A stretch of 64,000 bases of DNA from Uloborus plumipes. Taxonomy: Eukaryota; Arthropoda; Arachnida; Araneae; Uloboridae. Positions 10,970-22,402 of this stretch are shown in pieces. Both the position numbers and the translations under genes were made by a program. How positions within the stretch are numbered: position 1 is the first letter of the stretch; each line of letters begins with the position of its first letter. The notes beneath the pieces are model-generated. The model searched no databases. It saw nothing but the letters and a program-made list of their open reading frames with translations, and was not told the origin of the DNA. The stretch spans positions 62,001-126,000 of the forward strand of contig JAXGGA010001641.1 of NCBI GenBank assembly GCA_038373865.1, read 5' to 3'.

Positions 10970-12780
10970 CAGGGGTGGCCAACCTTTTTAGGGAGAGTGC
11001 CACTATCTGGAGAGAAAAAGTTCAGCGTGTCACATTGTATTTTTCCAACAAACTGAAATTTTTTAAAAAGTTAAAAATAGATTTTATGTTGGCTGACTAT
11101 GTAATTCTTACTCAAATGAAATATTTTTTCTCATAAATCTGAGTAATATAAATCTAAATGATAATAAAGATAAAACAAGTCGCAACTTCAGAGTTATCGT
11201 TAGTAAACACTTTTATAGGTTCTGTTAGTTGGCTTATGGTTAAAATAGAAACAAATAACGTCAAACATTCTGTTCTAAAAATTAAACAGTCTGTACTTAA
11301 TGTGGTTTTTGAGTCTGTATCTTTTTTACCGTCTTTAATTTTAGGATTAGTTCTTGAGAATCCTAAGAAGGCAAAGTGTTTTAAGTTCTATAAATTATTA
11401 TTCAACGGTATTTCGATTTTTCTGCATTCAAAACAAAAAATATTTGTTTAGAAGAGTATTTTTAACCAAATTTACAACAGCATCAGACGGTTAAAGTGTG
11501 TAAATGTGAAACAAAATTTTGTTGTTACAAATTTCCAACTTTCTGTACAACGTGGGTGACTTTCCGTTGGAAGTAAACTCTTATATTTGTTTATTTCTCT
11601 GCAAGACACTACTTTTTACATTTCTGAAATCCAAATCGGAATTACTGCCCTTTTGCATTGGTAGTCAAAGAATTTGAAAAGATCAGCATTTTTTTATGAT
11701 CCTGAAAATCATCAAACCTAACACTAAATGAATACTTAAAACCGGTGTAAAATTTTCTTCATATATCATTGGAACATTATTAAATTTCGGTTGATACTTT
11801 CAGTATTATTTTTAATGTTTTATTCTTTTTCCTCCAAAGTAGAGAAAGAGACTGAAGTTTCATCATAAAAGAATGTAAATGGCTTCTACTGTTTTAGGAA
11901 ACTTTTTTTTCGTACAATATTAATTTTAAATTACTTAAACGCAGGATATTAAGAGATGACATAGCTAAATTAATTTGCTACTCTCCATTTCTAAACAGCA
12001 AGTCCTCATTGCTTTCCTTCCAGATATTTTAAAAACACACTCCCTAAAATTCTAAAATCTTATGACTATTTTTCCTTTGGATAGCTATTGCACATTTAAT
12101 GGAGGAGTAACTTGCCATACTCTCCTCTTTCTCCTGGGAAAAGTTCACAAAACATTCAGAGCTCTAATTCGTAGTTTGTTAATACAGTGAAAGCAACAGG
12201 GTCACCAACAGAGAAAGAGTTTCATTCCTTGGCAAGGAATTTGGGATAGATAATTCGATGACACGTTTGGAGTTGTTTTCCCAAATTATTTTTTAAGTAA
12301 TGTAACAAAAACAATTTAAGGGTCTTCATTTGTGCAACCATACCGAATTTTGTCCAATCTGGTTTCTTAATTTTACGTGCAGAGTTAACTTTTTTTTAAA
12401 AAAATTTCATCACCCACCCGTATCTGAAACTATTGCCGATCAAGAATCCATTCTGCAGCATCGAAAGTTTCATTCGTGTTAAGAATAAATATTCTTTACA
12501 AAACATTGTCTGTAGTGTCACAGCTTTCGTTGGATGTCCGAAGCTAACGCTAAGTACTTAACAATATTGTAGTTCAGACAATTTGTAAGCCAGCCTCTTG
12601 ACACTTAATTGCCATAACATCATTATATTTATCAGTTTAAGGGTTTTTGTTTTTATCAATATTTTTGAGATCGACATTTTTTCCTCAATTTTGGATTTTT
12701 TTCAAAAATTCTTCGCGTGCCACTGTTACTGGTCTGCCGTGCCACATTGTGGCACGCGTGCCGCGGGTTGGCCACCACTG
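10970..12780 (-). mobile_element. hAT-like element, 1.8 kb, perfect 8-bp TSD
   Basis: CAGGGGTGGCCAACC at the left is inverted by GGTTGGCCACCACTG at the right (one mismatch). The TSD gtatatac is at 10962-10969 and 12781-12788. Minus-strand translation around 11930-12170 is riddled with stops but shows pieces (GEYGKLLLH, then NEDLLFRNGE, LAMSSLNILRLSNLKL) resembling the C-terminal half of hAT transposases of the GTF2IRD2/ZBED type. The TIR also fits that group. Confidence 0.8.
11930..12170 (-). pseudogene. Decayed hAT transposase-like fragment
   Basis: On the minus strand, stop-interrupted peptide pieces (EYGKLLLH; EDLLFRNGE; LAMSSLNILRLSNLKL) appear in the order seen in GTF2IRD2-like hAT proteins, where EYGDLLxHTxVRWLS precedes a DLAFLxDIxxHLNxLNLKL block. 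Match by eye only; heavy decay. Confidence 0.4.
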
Positions 12781-12788
12781 GTATATAC

Positions 12789-13130
12789 GTATGTATGTGC
12801 ATATGTATGTATGTCGCATAACCCAAAAACTATGTGCCGTAGAAGCTTCTAATTTGGAATGCAGGCTCTGAAAAAGGTCTAGTTGTGCATCTCCTCTTGT
12901 AGTTGCATTCGAATGTTCCCAAGGGGGTGTTTTACCCCCTTCTTTGGGTTAATCTGTTAATTTCAATGCCGACTTAAGTGAAATGAATTGGCGCCACCAC
13001 TTAGCGATATATCGCCAAGCTTTTGGTCGCCAAGTGTTTGACGCCAACTCGGCGACAAATTTGGCGAAAAAAATATTTTTTGAATTTGGGTTCAATTTGG
13101 CGCTATTGGCGATAGTTTGCGAAAAATCCA
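12789..13130 (+). mobile_element. Interspersed repeat, right part
   Basis: Continues the 10735-10969 repeat after the hAT-like insertion: a TATGTATGT microsatellite, then a section with repeated TTGGCG / GGCGAC motifs (13010-13110). The end is not defined. Confidence 0.4.
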
Positions 13131-13334
13131 CTGAATTATGTTAAAATCGGCAATATTTAGAAAATTAATCATTGTGAAACAGTTTTTTGCATTGTTTCGT
13201 GGCAGACTAGGGGTGTAACACTTGAGTCATCTACTAAGAAATTTACACGTAAAAGAAAGTAGTGTGGGGTCCATACTAGATTTTTTTTCTTGATTGTACA
13301 TGCGTCAAAACAATAACAAGTCGAATAAAAATTC

Positions 13335-13733
13335 CTAAACGGAAAAGGCAGGTAATAAGAGCTCAGTTATAGTTATTAATTGGATTGTACTGTATTTCTG
13401 TGATGTATACCGTGATGCATTTCCATGGGAGTTTAAGCTTTTAACGCATGAAAACAAAGGCTGTATCAAGTGTGTCCAAGTTAAATGTTTCGGAACTTCT
13501 AGAAGGCGTAGCTTGCATCCCAACGGCTCAAAATTATGAGAGTTTGCAGCATTTATCAGGGAAGTGCCCGGAGGACGAAGAGGGCACCCTGATAAATAAT
13601 ACAAAAAATTCGAAAACTGTATCAGTCGTCGAAAGTTTTCTTTCCTGGAAGCTTCATCAGCGCCACTGAAGATCGCCGCCGCAGATGTGGCCGAAACTTT
13701 TGGACCATTACTACTCAGACCGCGGGACAGCAT
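13335..13733 (-). other. Unidentified 132-codon open frame (a 73-codon + frame overlaps it)
   Basis: The minus strand is open for 132 codons and the + strand for 73 codons (13448-13669) over the same less AT-rich sequence. No signal peptide, domain or splice context convinces me. It could be part of a retroposed sequence or chance. Confidence 0.15.
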
Positions 13734-14105
13734 CTCGGAATCTCCAAATTTAGCTAAAAGTTTTTTTTTTTTTTTTTGGCTCTGTTTGCTTTTTTAAGAG
13801 GATTTTTGCCTCCAACACGGTTACTTTCCTATTCCATGCTGGTGAGTGCATAATAAGCACGAAACTGCAGTCCATGGATGGAATAACCGAGTTGGCGGTG
13901 TATTGCATATTTCTGCCTTAGCCCTGGCTTAAGGGTTGTTACTTACTGCTTTATTCTTTGATTGTTCGTTCTCTTCCATTACAAATGAAGTTTTCTAATG
14001 CGTAGCTTATACAGTACATTACATTGCATACCATTAATATTTACATTACATTGATTTATTTTTCAAGAAGGAAGATCAAAGTGGTTTGTGTTTCTCCTTT
14101 TCCAG

Positions 14106-14208
14106 GCATGCGGAACACGAGGGCATCACATTTCCCGCTTCCGTGGAGCTCCCTCGCCGGCATGTCACTTTCTACTCGGATGTGGACAGCGACTCCTCCC
14201 TCTCTGGG
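14106..14208 (+). CDS. Internal exon 2 of the same unidentified host gene
   Basis: The exon sits between TTTTCCAG and GGG|GTAAGT. It is 103 bp: one base finishing the Lys codon from exon 1, then 34 codons ending exactly on GGG (phase 0). The peptide begins HAEHEGITFPASVELPRR and continues HVTFYSDVDSDSSLSG. RHVTF matches the [RK]-x-V-x-F pattern of protein phosphatase 1 docking motifs, and the acidic Ser/Asp run after it resembles a CK2-type phosphorylation region; both are motif-level inferences. Exon size, phase and GC contrast support a real exon. No enzyme or membrane domain is visible, and the length is far too small to identify the family. Confidence 0.8.
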
Positions 14209-14304
14209 GTAAGTAACGACCCATCCCCCCTCCAAGCAAACATACCTTTCCCATTTCTGTTGCAAACTTAATCAAAAAAGTATTTAAAGATGTTATGTCG
14301 TGAT

Positions 14305-14479
14305 CAGGGACGTCATGTCAAGTTTTTCCGGGGGGGAGGGGGCAAAGGGTAAAAACACAATACAATTTCACCAGAAAACATAAAAAACCACGCCTACTTA
14401 TATGTAAATACATTGATTTCTCAAAGTCAGGGGGGGGGGCAATTGAACCCCCCCCCTGCTCCCCTAAATGACGGGCCTG
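14305..14479. mobile_element. hAT MITE, 175 bp, perfect 8-bp TSD
   Basis: Ends CAGGGACGTCAT and ATGACGGGCCTG are inverse with two mismatches. The TSD gtcgtgat is at 14297-14304 and 14480-14487. G and C runs lie just inside the termini. Same family as 43838-43993 and 51976-52138. It inserted 96 bp after exon 2. Confidence 0.85.
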
Positions 14480-14492
14480 GTCGTGATGCATT

Positions 14493-14872
14493 CCCTGTAA
14501 AAAATGAATGTTGTTTTTATAGTATAATACACCTAATTTTATAGTAATAAATTGTAAAAGTTGCTGATTTTACAGTAATGAATTGTAGAAATGCTAAGGG
14601 GTTTACAGTACTAAACTAAAATTGCTAATTTTACAATTCATTCCCGTGCATTTTACAGGTTTAAACTGGAACCTCTGCTGCCAATATTATACTGTTGTTT
14701 TTACAGTATAATACAGTGAAATTTTACGGTAATAAACTGTAAAATTACTAACTTTATAGTAAGAAACTGTAAAATTGCTAGTTTTACAGTTTATTACTGT
14801 GCATTTTCCATTTTAAATTGGAACCTCAGCTGCCAGTATTATACTGTAAAAACAACAGTTCATTTTTTGCAG
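14493..14872. mobile_element. MITE family 1, copy d
   Basis: Left end CCCTGTAAAAAATGAATG; right end AACAGTTCATTTTTTGCAG, lacking the final TG. The interior repeats CTGTAAAATTRCTA motifs. It starts six bases after the hAT MITE's duplication. Confidence 0.7.
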
Positions 14873-17800
14873 TAGGGATCTTGTTCTGGTTCTGGCCATT
14901 TATTTCATTGAAGTGGCTGATTCAATTAACCATTGTCCACTCTATATCTGTGACTATACAGCAAGAAATAAATAGTTATTTTCCTCCTCAAAAAAGAAAA
15001 AAAAAGTAAGAAAGAAAACGGACATCCATTACCTCAGTAATAGCGCAGTGTAATCTTGTTTCTCGGAGAAGTCCAAACAATGACTTATCACACTCCTTCC
15101 TTGAGCCAAGCCAGAAAACGAATGTAAACTCTGACCCTTTTAACGCTTGGAGGAAATCCGAGCGGTTTTTCAAAAAAGTCAGACGACACCTGTAATTTGC
15201 CTCGTGAGTTATATCACCCCTCATCGTCTGTGGGACCGCCACCTGCTCCCGATGGCACGAGGAAATTTATCCTCTAGAGGGGCCGTCACGTCTTCGAGAT
15301 GCGTGTCATGCTCTTTAACCGTGAGATATGTGTTCGGGGCACGATCCCCATTTCTTGAGGCGCTTCTCTTAATTGCTGGGAGCTTGGTATTGAAATGAAT
15401 TATGACCCTGAGGGGGAAAATTAGCATTTTTGTGCGCATTTTCTGTGAATTTCCCTCTGATTTGCAGTGGATTTGGAGCTGCGCAGGAATAGATGTTCAT
15501 GTTAGATAACAGCTGAGTTTGATTAACAAGTAGGCCAACTAGGCCGTGGCCTTGGGACCCTGTCTTTTAGGGGCTTCTAAATGACTAAAAGTGGTCAAGT
15601 TCGAATGCATTAGTTTAAAAAAATATGCAATAATTTTACAACATAGTTTAAAAAAAACTAAAAAATACGCTTTTAGAGTCAATCAAAATATTTCATTTTG
15701 CTCTGATTTATCTCTGATTTTCAAAACTATTGAATATCTGCTAAGTTTACATGCACTTATAACACATCAACATGTAATATGTTTTAGCCTTTAGTATCAA
15801 TAATAGTATTAAATCTATTACTTTTATATTTATAAAGAAAGTGAATTTTATCTTATTTTATATTTCATTCAGAGTTACTTACATACATACAAACAAACAA
15901 ACAAGCAAACCACCCAAATGTGAAACTAATAAAAGCGTATTAAAAATTAGCTGTTTTCCTTTATTTAATTTTTTCTTCTACTTAATTAAAGCGTGATGTG
16001 ACCTGCACCCCAACAAATATTTTGATCAAGTAGTTTAAAATTTAATCAAATATATGGACATAGTGATTTCTCTGCGAATTATTGTGTTGATAAGACTTCA
16101 CTACAGGGAGCCACAAAATGTATATCGCCGCCTAGATCCCCCAGTTAGATTAATTGGGCTCAGTCAAAAGTGCATTGTTACAAGCTACCAATTGTGAGAA
16201 TAAGTAACTAAAGTGGAATGTGTGGTTTCAATGGTTCTGTAACTGCTTTGTATCTGGTTTTTAACGTACTTGTGAGTAAAAAATAGTAAAATAAAATTTT
16301 AAGCTCACAAATAGCAATAGCATTGCAACATCTCTCAAGTTTTGTCCAAAAAAATCCTGCCAAAGTTAAGCGATTACTTCCGATAGTAATCGACAATATG
16401 TTATGAACGTTGCCCGTTAAGATCCCTTCAGTTTTGTAAACTATAAACTAGATAAAGGTCTCAAATTTTTTTTAGTAGATGATGTATGATATTTGAACGT
16501 ATTTACTGTAATTTTTGTTTCAAAACCTTTGAGTAATGCAATAAACATTTAAGTTGATCCATTAATATAGAAGTGAATACAAATTTCTCTGTTAATAAAT
16601 CACAAATTACTCTGTTGTCAATGAACACTTTGCTCGAAAAGAAATATACTAAACTTATTCTACTTCTTCAAATATTTTTAAAAAATTAAATTTTCTTTCA
16701 TTCAGGTTAAATGTTAAATGCAGAGGCTGTAGAATATTTATTACCAAACTTTGGCTTCAAAATTCCTCGTTGATGAATTCAACGTTACAGCTTAGAGGGA
16801 AAGTGGAGTAAAACTTTTTCAATGGTACTCCAACTCTTTGCTAATAGTTTCTCTATATTCACTGGTCGAGATAGCAAAAGTTTGGCCAACAATTTATGTC
16901 TGCTTTTGAGTCGAATGAGATAACGACAGTAAAACGACTGATAAATTCAGAAAGTTATATCTGCCTCAGTAAGTGATTGATAACGACATCGACATCTACT
17001 CGATCCGTGGAAGTGAAACAGGTAGATAATGGAAACGGTAGTTGATTTCTCAGTGTTGATAAATTCCCACAGATTCTTCAAACATGTTTTATTTGGGTTT
17101 TATTTGAGATAAACGTGCCAGTCTTTAATATATGCATATGAGCTTTTAAGAAGCTGTAAAATTGCTTTTCGGTTTATTTCCTGTGTTTACAATTGCATGC
17201 GTGGAATCATAAGTTAACAATTCAGGAGGGATTTTATTTATTTATTTTTAACTGGTGAAAGGGATTTCCTTGCCGAAGAAAAATCATCATTAATTGAACT
17301 ACGAAGAGATAAAACACACACGTATTCACTTTCTAAATGAAGCATTATTCAAGATTGAAATAATAGTGGTTATCATTTGTCTAAATAATGTAGTCACCAA
17401 ATATTGCAAATGTTGTAAGTTGGTAATCATAACAGGATAGCATTTTCTTCCGGGGATGGTGTTCAGCCATAAAAGTCTTCACATGCATCAATATTATCTG
17501 TACCAAGATTGGCAATACTGTTTAAAGCAAAGGGTTTGGGTTGGATGTAACCTCCTTGTGATACACTATGTGCTTAGAATTTGTTAGGGTTCAGATCCCA
17601 TATTGGAATTTTAAGACCCATCAATTTTTCGAACAGAGGTTAAATAATCGAACGAAATATTATGTGTAGGTTAATTGGAACAAATTTGTTCATCTTCACG
17701 AAACCGAGTTTTTTTTCTTCTTGGAGAAAAATATTTTGTGTTTTGTTCAACTTATGTAGAGTTTCTTGATAGTAGAACATTTCTTTTTCTTAAAAAAAAA

Positions 17801-17948
17801 AAACTGTCTTGAGCCGGAAAGGGTTCCTCATGGATTGCACTTGACCACTGGAATAGTAGTTTGAATTACCTAATCCCCATTCTAAGGATCTTAGTAGTTT
17901 GTGGCAAAAAACTTGAAAAATAATGTCCACGAAACAATCATTTCTGTA

Positions 17949-18101
17949 CCTCAGAACCAGAACGACGTAAGTCCAAAAATGACATTTTCACTTTATTAAA
18001 CTGCATTGTATGTAGAATCTTATTCCGCATTGTCCCACGAGAACGTTATAGCCTCTCCTGAAAAATAATGAAAATGGACTTTCCATAGTTTGGTTCTGAG
18101 G
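17949..18101. mobile_element. MITE family 2, copy 1 (TA-flanked)
   Basis: TA|CCTCAGAACCAGAACGACG on the left; TTTGGTTCTGAGG|TA on the right. About 30-bp imperfect inverted ends include ACGTAAGTCCA-type sequence. 153 bp, non-coding. TA duplication suggests Tc1/mariner. Confidence 0.75.
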
Positions 18102-18207
18102 TAGATTTAAGCTTTCTGAATCGCCAAGAGCTAAGACAGGAGGACTCTTGTGAGTTTGGTCGCCGGCCCCATTCCAATTATCAAACTTATAAAATTTAAC
18201 TACTCCA

Positions 18208-18414
18208 ATGATTAGGTTAACGTGGCTGCTTCTCGCCCTGCTGAGTTGTTTTCCAGTTATATCTTCCTCAAGTGCCCGCAACAGGCTATGCGAAGCAAAG
18301 ATTTGTTTCTGCTTCAGTGCTAAAAGCAATGACCTCACACGTTACTGCTCTGACCATTTCAGCAAGCGTTTACGGTATACCACGTTTTGTTCGATGCATA
18401 CTTCTATGGATAGT
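18208..18414 (+). CDS. Possible small secreted Cys-containing peptide (weak)
   Basis: 69 codons starting MIRLTWLLLALLSCFPVISS, which has the n-h-c layout of a signal peptide, followed by about 45 residues with five Cys. TATAAAA occurs at 18187-18193, too close to the ATG for a normal promoter. An overlapping frame (18272-18550) is also open. No family recognised; an odd Cys count and no conserved pattern argue for chance. Confidence 0.12.
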
Positions 18415-19869
18415 TAAGCACGGAAGTTTAAAACCAATCCCAAGATTGCGTTGTTTGTACAATTGCAGCATTGATTGGCGAGGTAAACAAACCTGCTTCC
18501 GAAATAAATGTTTATTTTTACCAATGAGTCACCGTCGGCGAAGCTCGTGAGTGGGGACAGCTGCGTTCGCGAGTAGGTGATGTCTTCTCGGCAGAAAACG
18601 TAAGAATATCTAAATGACTTCAGTTGCTTGGAGATTTTTTTTTCTTTTAGCCAACTTCCTGATTAAGATCAAGGTGAGGTAAAAATATAACAAAATAAAT
18701 CAAGAAATAATATTAAACGATGGGGGACGGAAGAGAGATAGAAGAGGAGAAAGAAAGAAAACGAAAAATGAGGAAATTTTATAAAGATTAAGAGTTTATT
18801 GGCTAAAGTATTAACTGTCAACCATGTTTATGGTAACCAGTTCCAAAAGATGACAGTTATATGCAAATAAAATATGAAGAAAAAAAAAGAAGAACTTTGA
18901 AGATTTTTGGCAGATAATGCGTTTTAAATTAGATTATACCTTGATAGAATGAATATTTTTTCTACATTGAAAGCATTAATACAAACAAAACGATTCCATT
19001 TTTTAAAAGTTGAAAGTTACTTGTCGTGCCCACTTCTTCTCTAGTAGTAGTAAAGCATATTCAACAGTTTGATGTTTGTAGAATGTAAACTTTTAAAATT
19101 CGTCCAGTAGCCCATGAACAGTAATAACATGTTAAACGGTTCTCTTTCATTGCAACAGAAATCCTCTGATTGTTTTTTTTTTTTGACTATCGCAGCGTCG
19201 TTACAGAATGATCTTTAACAATGGCACATAGAAGACATGAAACTTGCAAATCAAAATTCCATGTGGTGAAGCGAGCGGAGCTTCTCAAGTTGATAAGTTA
19301 TCTTCTACGTCATTGCCATAGACATTGAGGAACTGGACACAGCAAGTTTGCGGAGTATTACTCACAGAAAGAACTCTCGTGAACAAGTTCTGTAGAACCA
19401 ATCTCTGAATTGAAAGCTACTACTGGAGTCAGTAACAAACGCTCTCGGAACCTATCTGCCACAGCAAGTCGGCAGGATCTGAAAAATCTTTGTCACATTA
19501 CCTAGCATTATTAGTAGGTCTCTTGACAAATTCTGAGAAATTATTCTATACTTTTAGGACCTATGTACTTCAATAGATTCAAAATAAATAGGTTTTTCAA
19601 AATTCCGGACTTTCAAAATACTGTTAGTGAAAAAAAAAAAAAAAAGAAAGGAAAAAAAAAAAAAAAAAACGCCGAACATAGCAAAAACGAACCTTGAATT
19701 AAATACAGATACAATTCGAGTTTCTTTATAGCCCTTACAGGAGTTCTATCCGTGAATCCATGGTTACATGGCTTATACATGAATGCACTAATCTAATTCT
19801 TTCAATTGGCAAAGGGGATAATTAAACACGGTTTCTTTGCATGACCACACTGGTCACACTGTGTCAATA

Positions 19870-20133
19870 CAATTGAAGGGGAAGTGGATAAAGGTGATAT
19901 GTGACAATTTTTGAAAAACATACTTTTTACCATGGATGAAGGCGATAAAGTAATAATTTTTTACTTGAAAGCTTTTTCTAGAAATTTAAAAGATTGTCAC
20001 ATATCACCTTTATTCACTTGCCCCTTCAATTGTGTTTGTAAGTTACCACAATTGAGCACACACTAATCTGAATTTGTGTAAATCGGCGAAATTCAAATGT
20101 TACATATCACCTTTATCCACTTTCCCCTTCAAC
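19870..20133. repeat. Inverted-repeat cluster, three copies of a 40-mer
   Basis: 19870-19908 (beginning CAATTGAAGGGGAAGTGG) is inverted at 19993-20032 with three differences; a third copy, same orientation as the second, lies at 20098-20134. The shared core is GATAAAGGTGATATGT. Probably ends of one or two small foldback MITEs. Confidence 0.75.
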
Positions 20134-22231
20134 TGAAAACCCTGTTTAACAGCGTATTCCAGAAACTTGACATTTGCAATAGATGTAACATGACTTGTTA
20201 ACAATTATTCTTACATAGAACATCCGAAACAGTTATAAATAAAACTCGTAATGTTTCTGTATTTAGTGCAAGGCTCGTTTTCGCTATATTCGTCGGAGCT
20301 TTTTTTTTTATTATTATCATTATTTTTTGCAACTGTTTTTTTTTTCAACCTCAAGGGCGAATTTGGAATGACCCCTGCAAAATTTATGTTCGAACTACAA
20401 AGCACAGAAGCAGAAGAGCTCCTGGCATATTTTGAGGCACATATGACAGTTAAGAGTGTATTCCTTAAAACATAAACAGTACTCAGAATGAAAATGAATG
20501 CCCACGCCAGTAAAATCTTGACCTCTCTCACTCAAATCTCGAATTTACAACTAAACTCCACTGAAGCGCAGAGCGGTATTTTCCTTTCCTGCATCGTTTC
20601 CGTCCTTGACATTGGCTCTTCCCGCTCTTCTTCGGCCGTGACCAACGACCAACCCACTCATCTACACACGAGGAAAGAATAAATTTGGGGAAAAAAAGAG
20701 CGAAAGAACCGAACATACAAAAGGAGGAGGGGGAGGGTGAATGATGTCACCGATCCAGTTTCTAGAGCGACTGTTAACCTATTCGGCACGCGCGACCATC
20801 AAACCGACCAAGATGACGGGCTCTGGGGTTAATTCGTGCCCCAAGATGAAAAGATGCGATTGGTGAAAAGGTAATGGTGGTTATTTTTTTCCCTTCCCCT
20901 AATCGTAGGTCATGAAAACGCTTTGTTTTCTTCCCCTGTGTAAGTTTTGGTTTGACCTTTTTGTGTGATTTACTTCGCTTGTGTTTACATATGGTTTGAT
21001 AGTGTTACAATGAACTTGAAGATGTCTACAGATGTTTACCTCACGGGTTGTAGGGGCCATGGCCGTGAGCGTTGAGAAATTTCGAGAGCAAATGTGAGTG
21101 AAATATTATTTTAATATATCATATGGTTAAATAATTTTCAGGGGTTACACATGAAAGGAAAGCAATTAATATTTTTACCAACCAGATGTTGATTCGTTGC
21201 TCGGGGGAAGCAAAAGAGGTATTTAGTCGGTCTTTTAGTTTAGTTATTCTTAATTTTGCTTTTTTCAATGTAGTTATTCCTAGTTTAGTTAATTCAGCCT
21301 TTTCGTGTTAGATAGATCACAGTAGACAGTTATTTAAAAAAAAAAAAAAAACTCTAATAGCGTAGTAGCTGAGTTGGAACCCGTATGTTAAATTTGCCTA
21401 GCACATAGGCGTTACCTTCGCAGGATGCTCACAAAACGTCATTGTAAAGTCACCAGTTGGTTGTAGCAACTGACAAATGTCAACCCTCGGTGAAGTCACA
21501 AAGTCACGTTGCAGTGACTTTCTCGGACATAACAAAGTCACCGGCCACAAATAATTTGTTGCAGCGACATCACAGTCATATTACGTGAAGCATGTCACAT
21601 GTGTTGACGGGCGATTCTCATGAGACGTTGCGATTCTGTCACTTTGTGACATGTGACTGTTGCTTCTCGCAATGATGTCACCGTAATTTTGAAGGACATA
21701 TTGTGCTATCAGGGATCTCGGTGGCTGATGCTAAAGCTCACTGGTGTATTTTTTACGAAAAAGGAGTTTCTTGTAACCGTGCGCACAATATTTTAGGAAT
21801 TTAGTGCGTTAAAAGCGTTGTTTCTACACTTTTTCTCACACGGCTTCACTTTCTATAGAGGAAAGGTGTTTGGCATTACCACTGAGCTGAACGTTACCAA
21901 CTTGAGGAGTGTATCTGGGCTAATCTAATCACGAACGGTAGATCGCATTTACCGTTCAAATTGTGATAGATCTAGCGGAGACCGATCCGTGGATTTCATT
22001 TCTATCCGTCTTCGTTAGATCCAAATAGAGATAAATGATCCCTTTTTCTTAAGACAACTTCAGTCGATACAGAGATTCAAGTTTCATTAAATTTATGTTT
22101 TCCCTCTCTTCCTTTATTAACAGTTTATTCTCTTATCCTCCTTTTTTTACTCAAGCAGAAATTTAGGATATATTGCATTCAAGTGAGTGATGATGGATTT
22201 ATTAGTTTTAGTGACCACGTTGCTTTTGTGG

Positions 22232-22402
22232 AACTAAGCTAAGAGCCGAACTATCCATCAAACCAATTGTGAGGACATCAAAATCTTTGTATTAAAAATG
22301 AGAAATGACACATCATAACTAAGCTAAGAGTTAAACTATCCACCAAATCAATTATGAGGACATCAAAAACTTTGTAATTAAATATGAGAAGTGACACATC
22401 AT
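22232..22402. repeat. 85-bp tandem duplication
   Basis: AACTAAGCTAAGAGYYRAACT starts at 22232 and again at 22317; the two units are about 90 percent alike. Confidence 0.85.

Larger units (their letters stand above)
9029..14105 (+). other. Intron between exons 1 and 2
   Basis: About 5.1 kb with GTAAGT and CAG ends. It holds a MITE-1 copy, an interspersed repeat split by a 1.8-kb hAT-like element, and near 13335-13733 a less AT-rich stretch open on both strands that I cannot identify. I see nothing recognisable in 9030-9876, 10223-10734 or 13734-14100. Confidence 0.7.

Noticed and set aside
15516..16150. TAGGCCAACTAGGCC..GGGACCC and later CCTAGATCCCCC as transposon ends
   Set aside because: The two ends do not form a clear inverted repeat and no target duplication is visible.
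17580..17605. B-box-like GGTTCAGATCC suggesting a tRNA or SINE
   Set aside because: No matching A box, cloverleaf arms or acceptor stem upstream or downstream.
21440..21690. GTCAC/GTGAC-rich stretch as a TIR element
   Set aside because: Motif density is high, but left and right ends do not match as inverted repeats.
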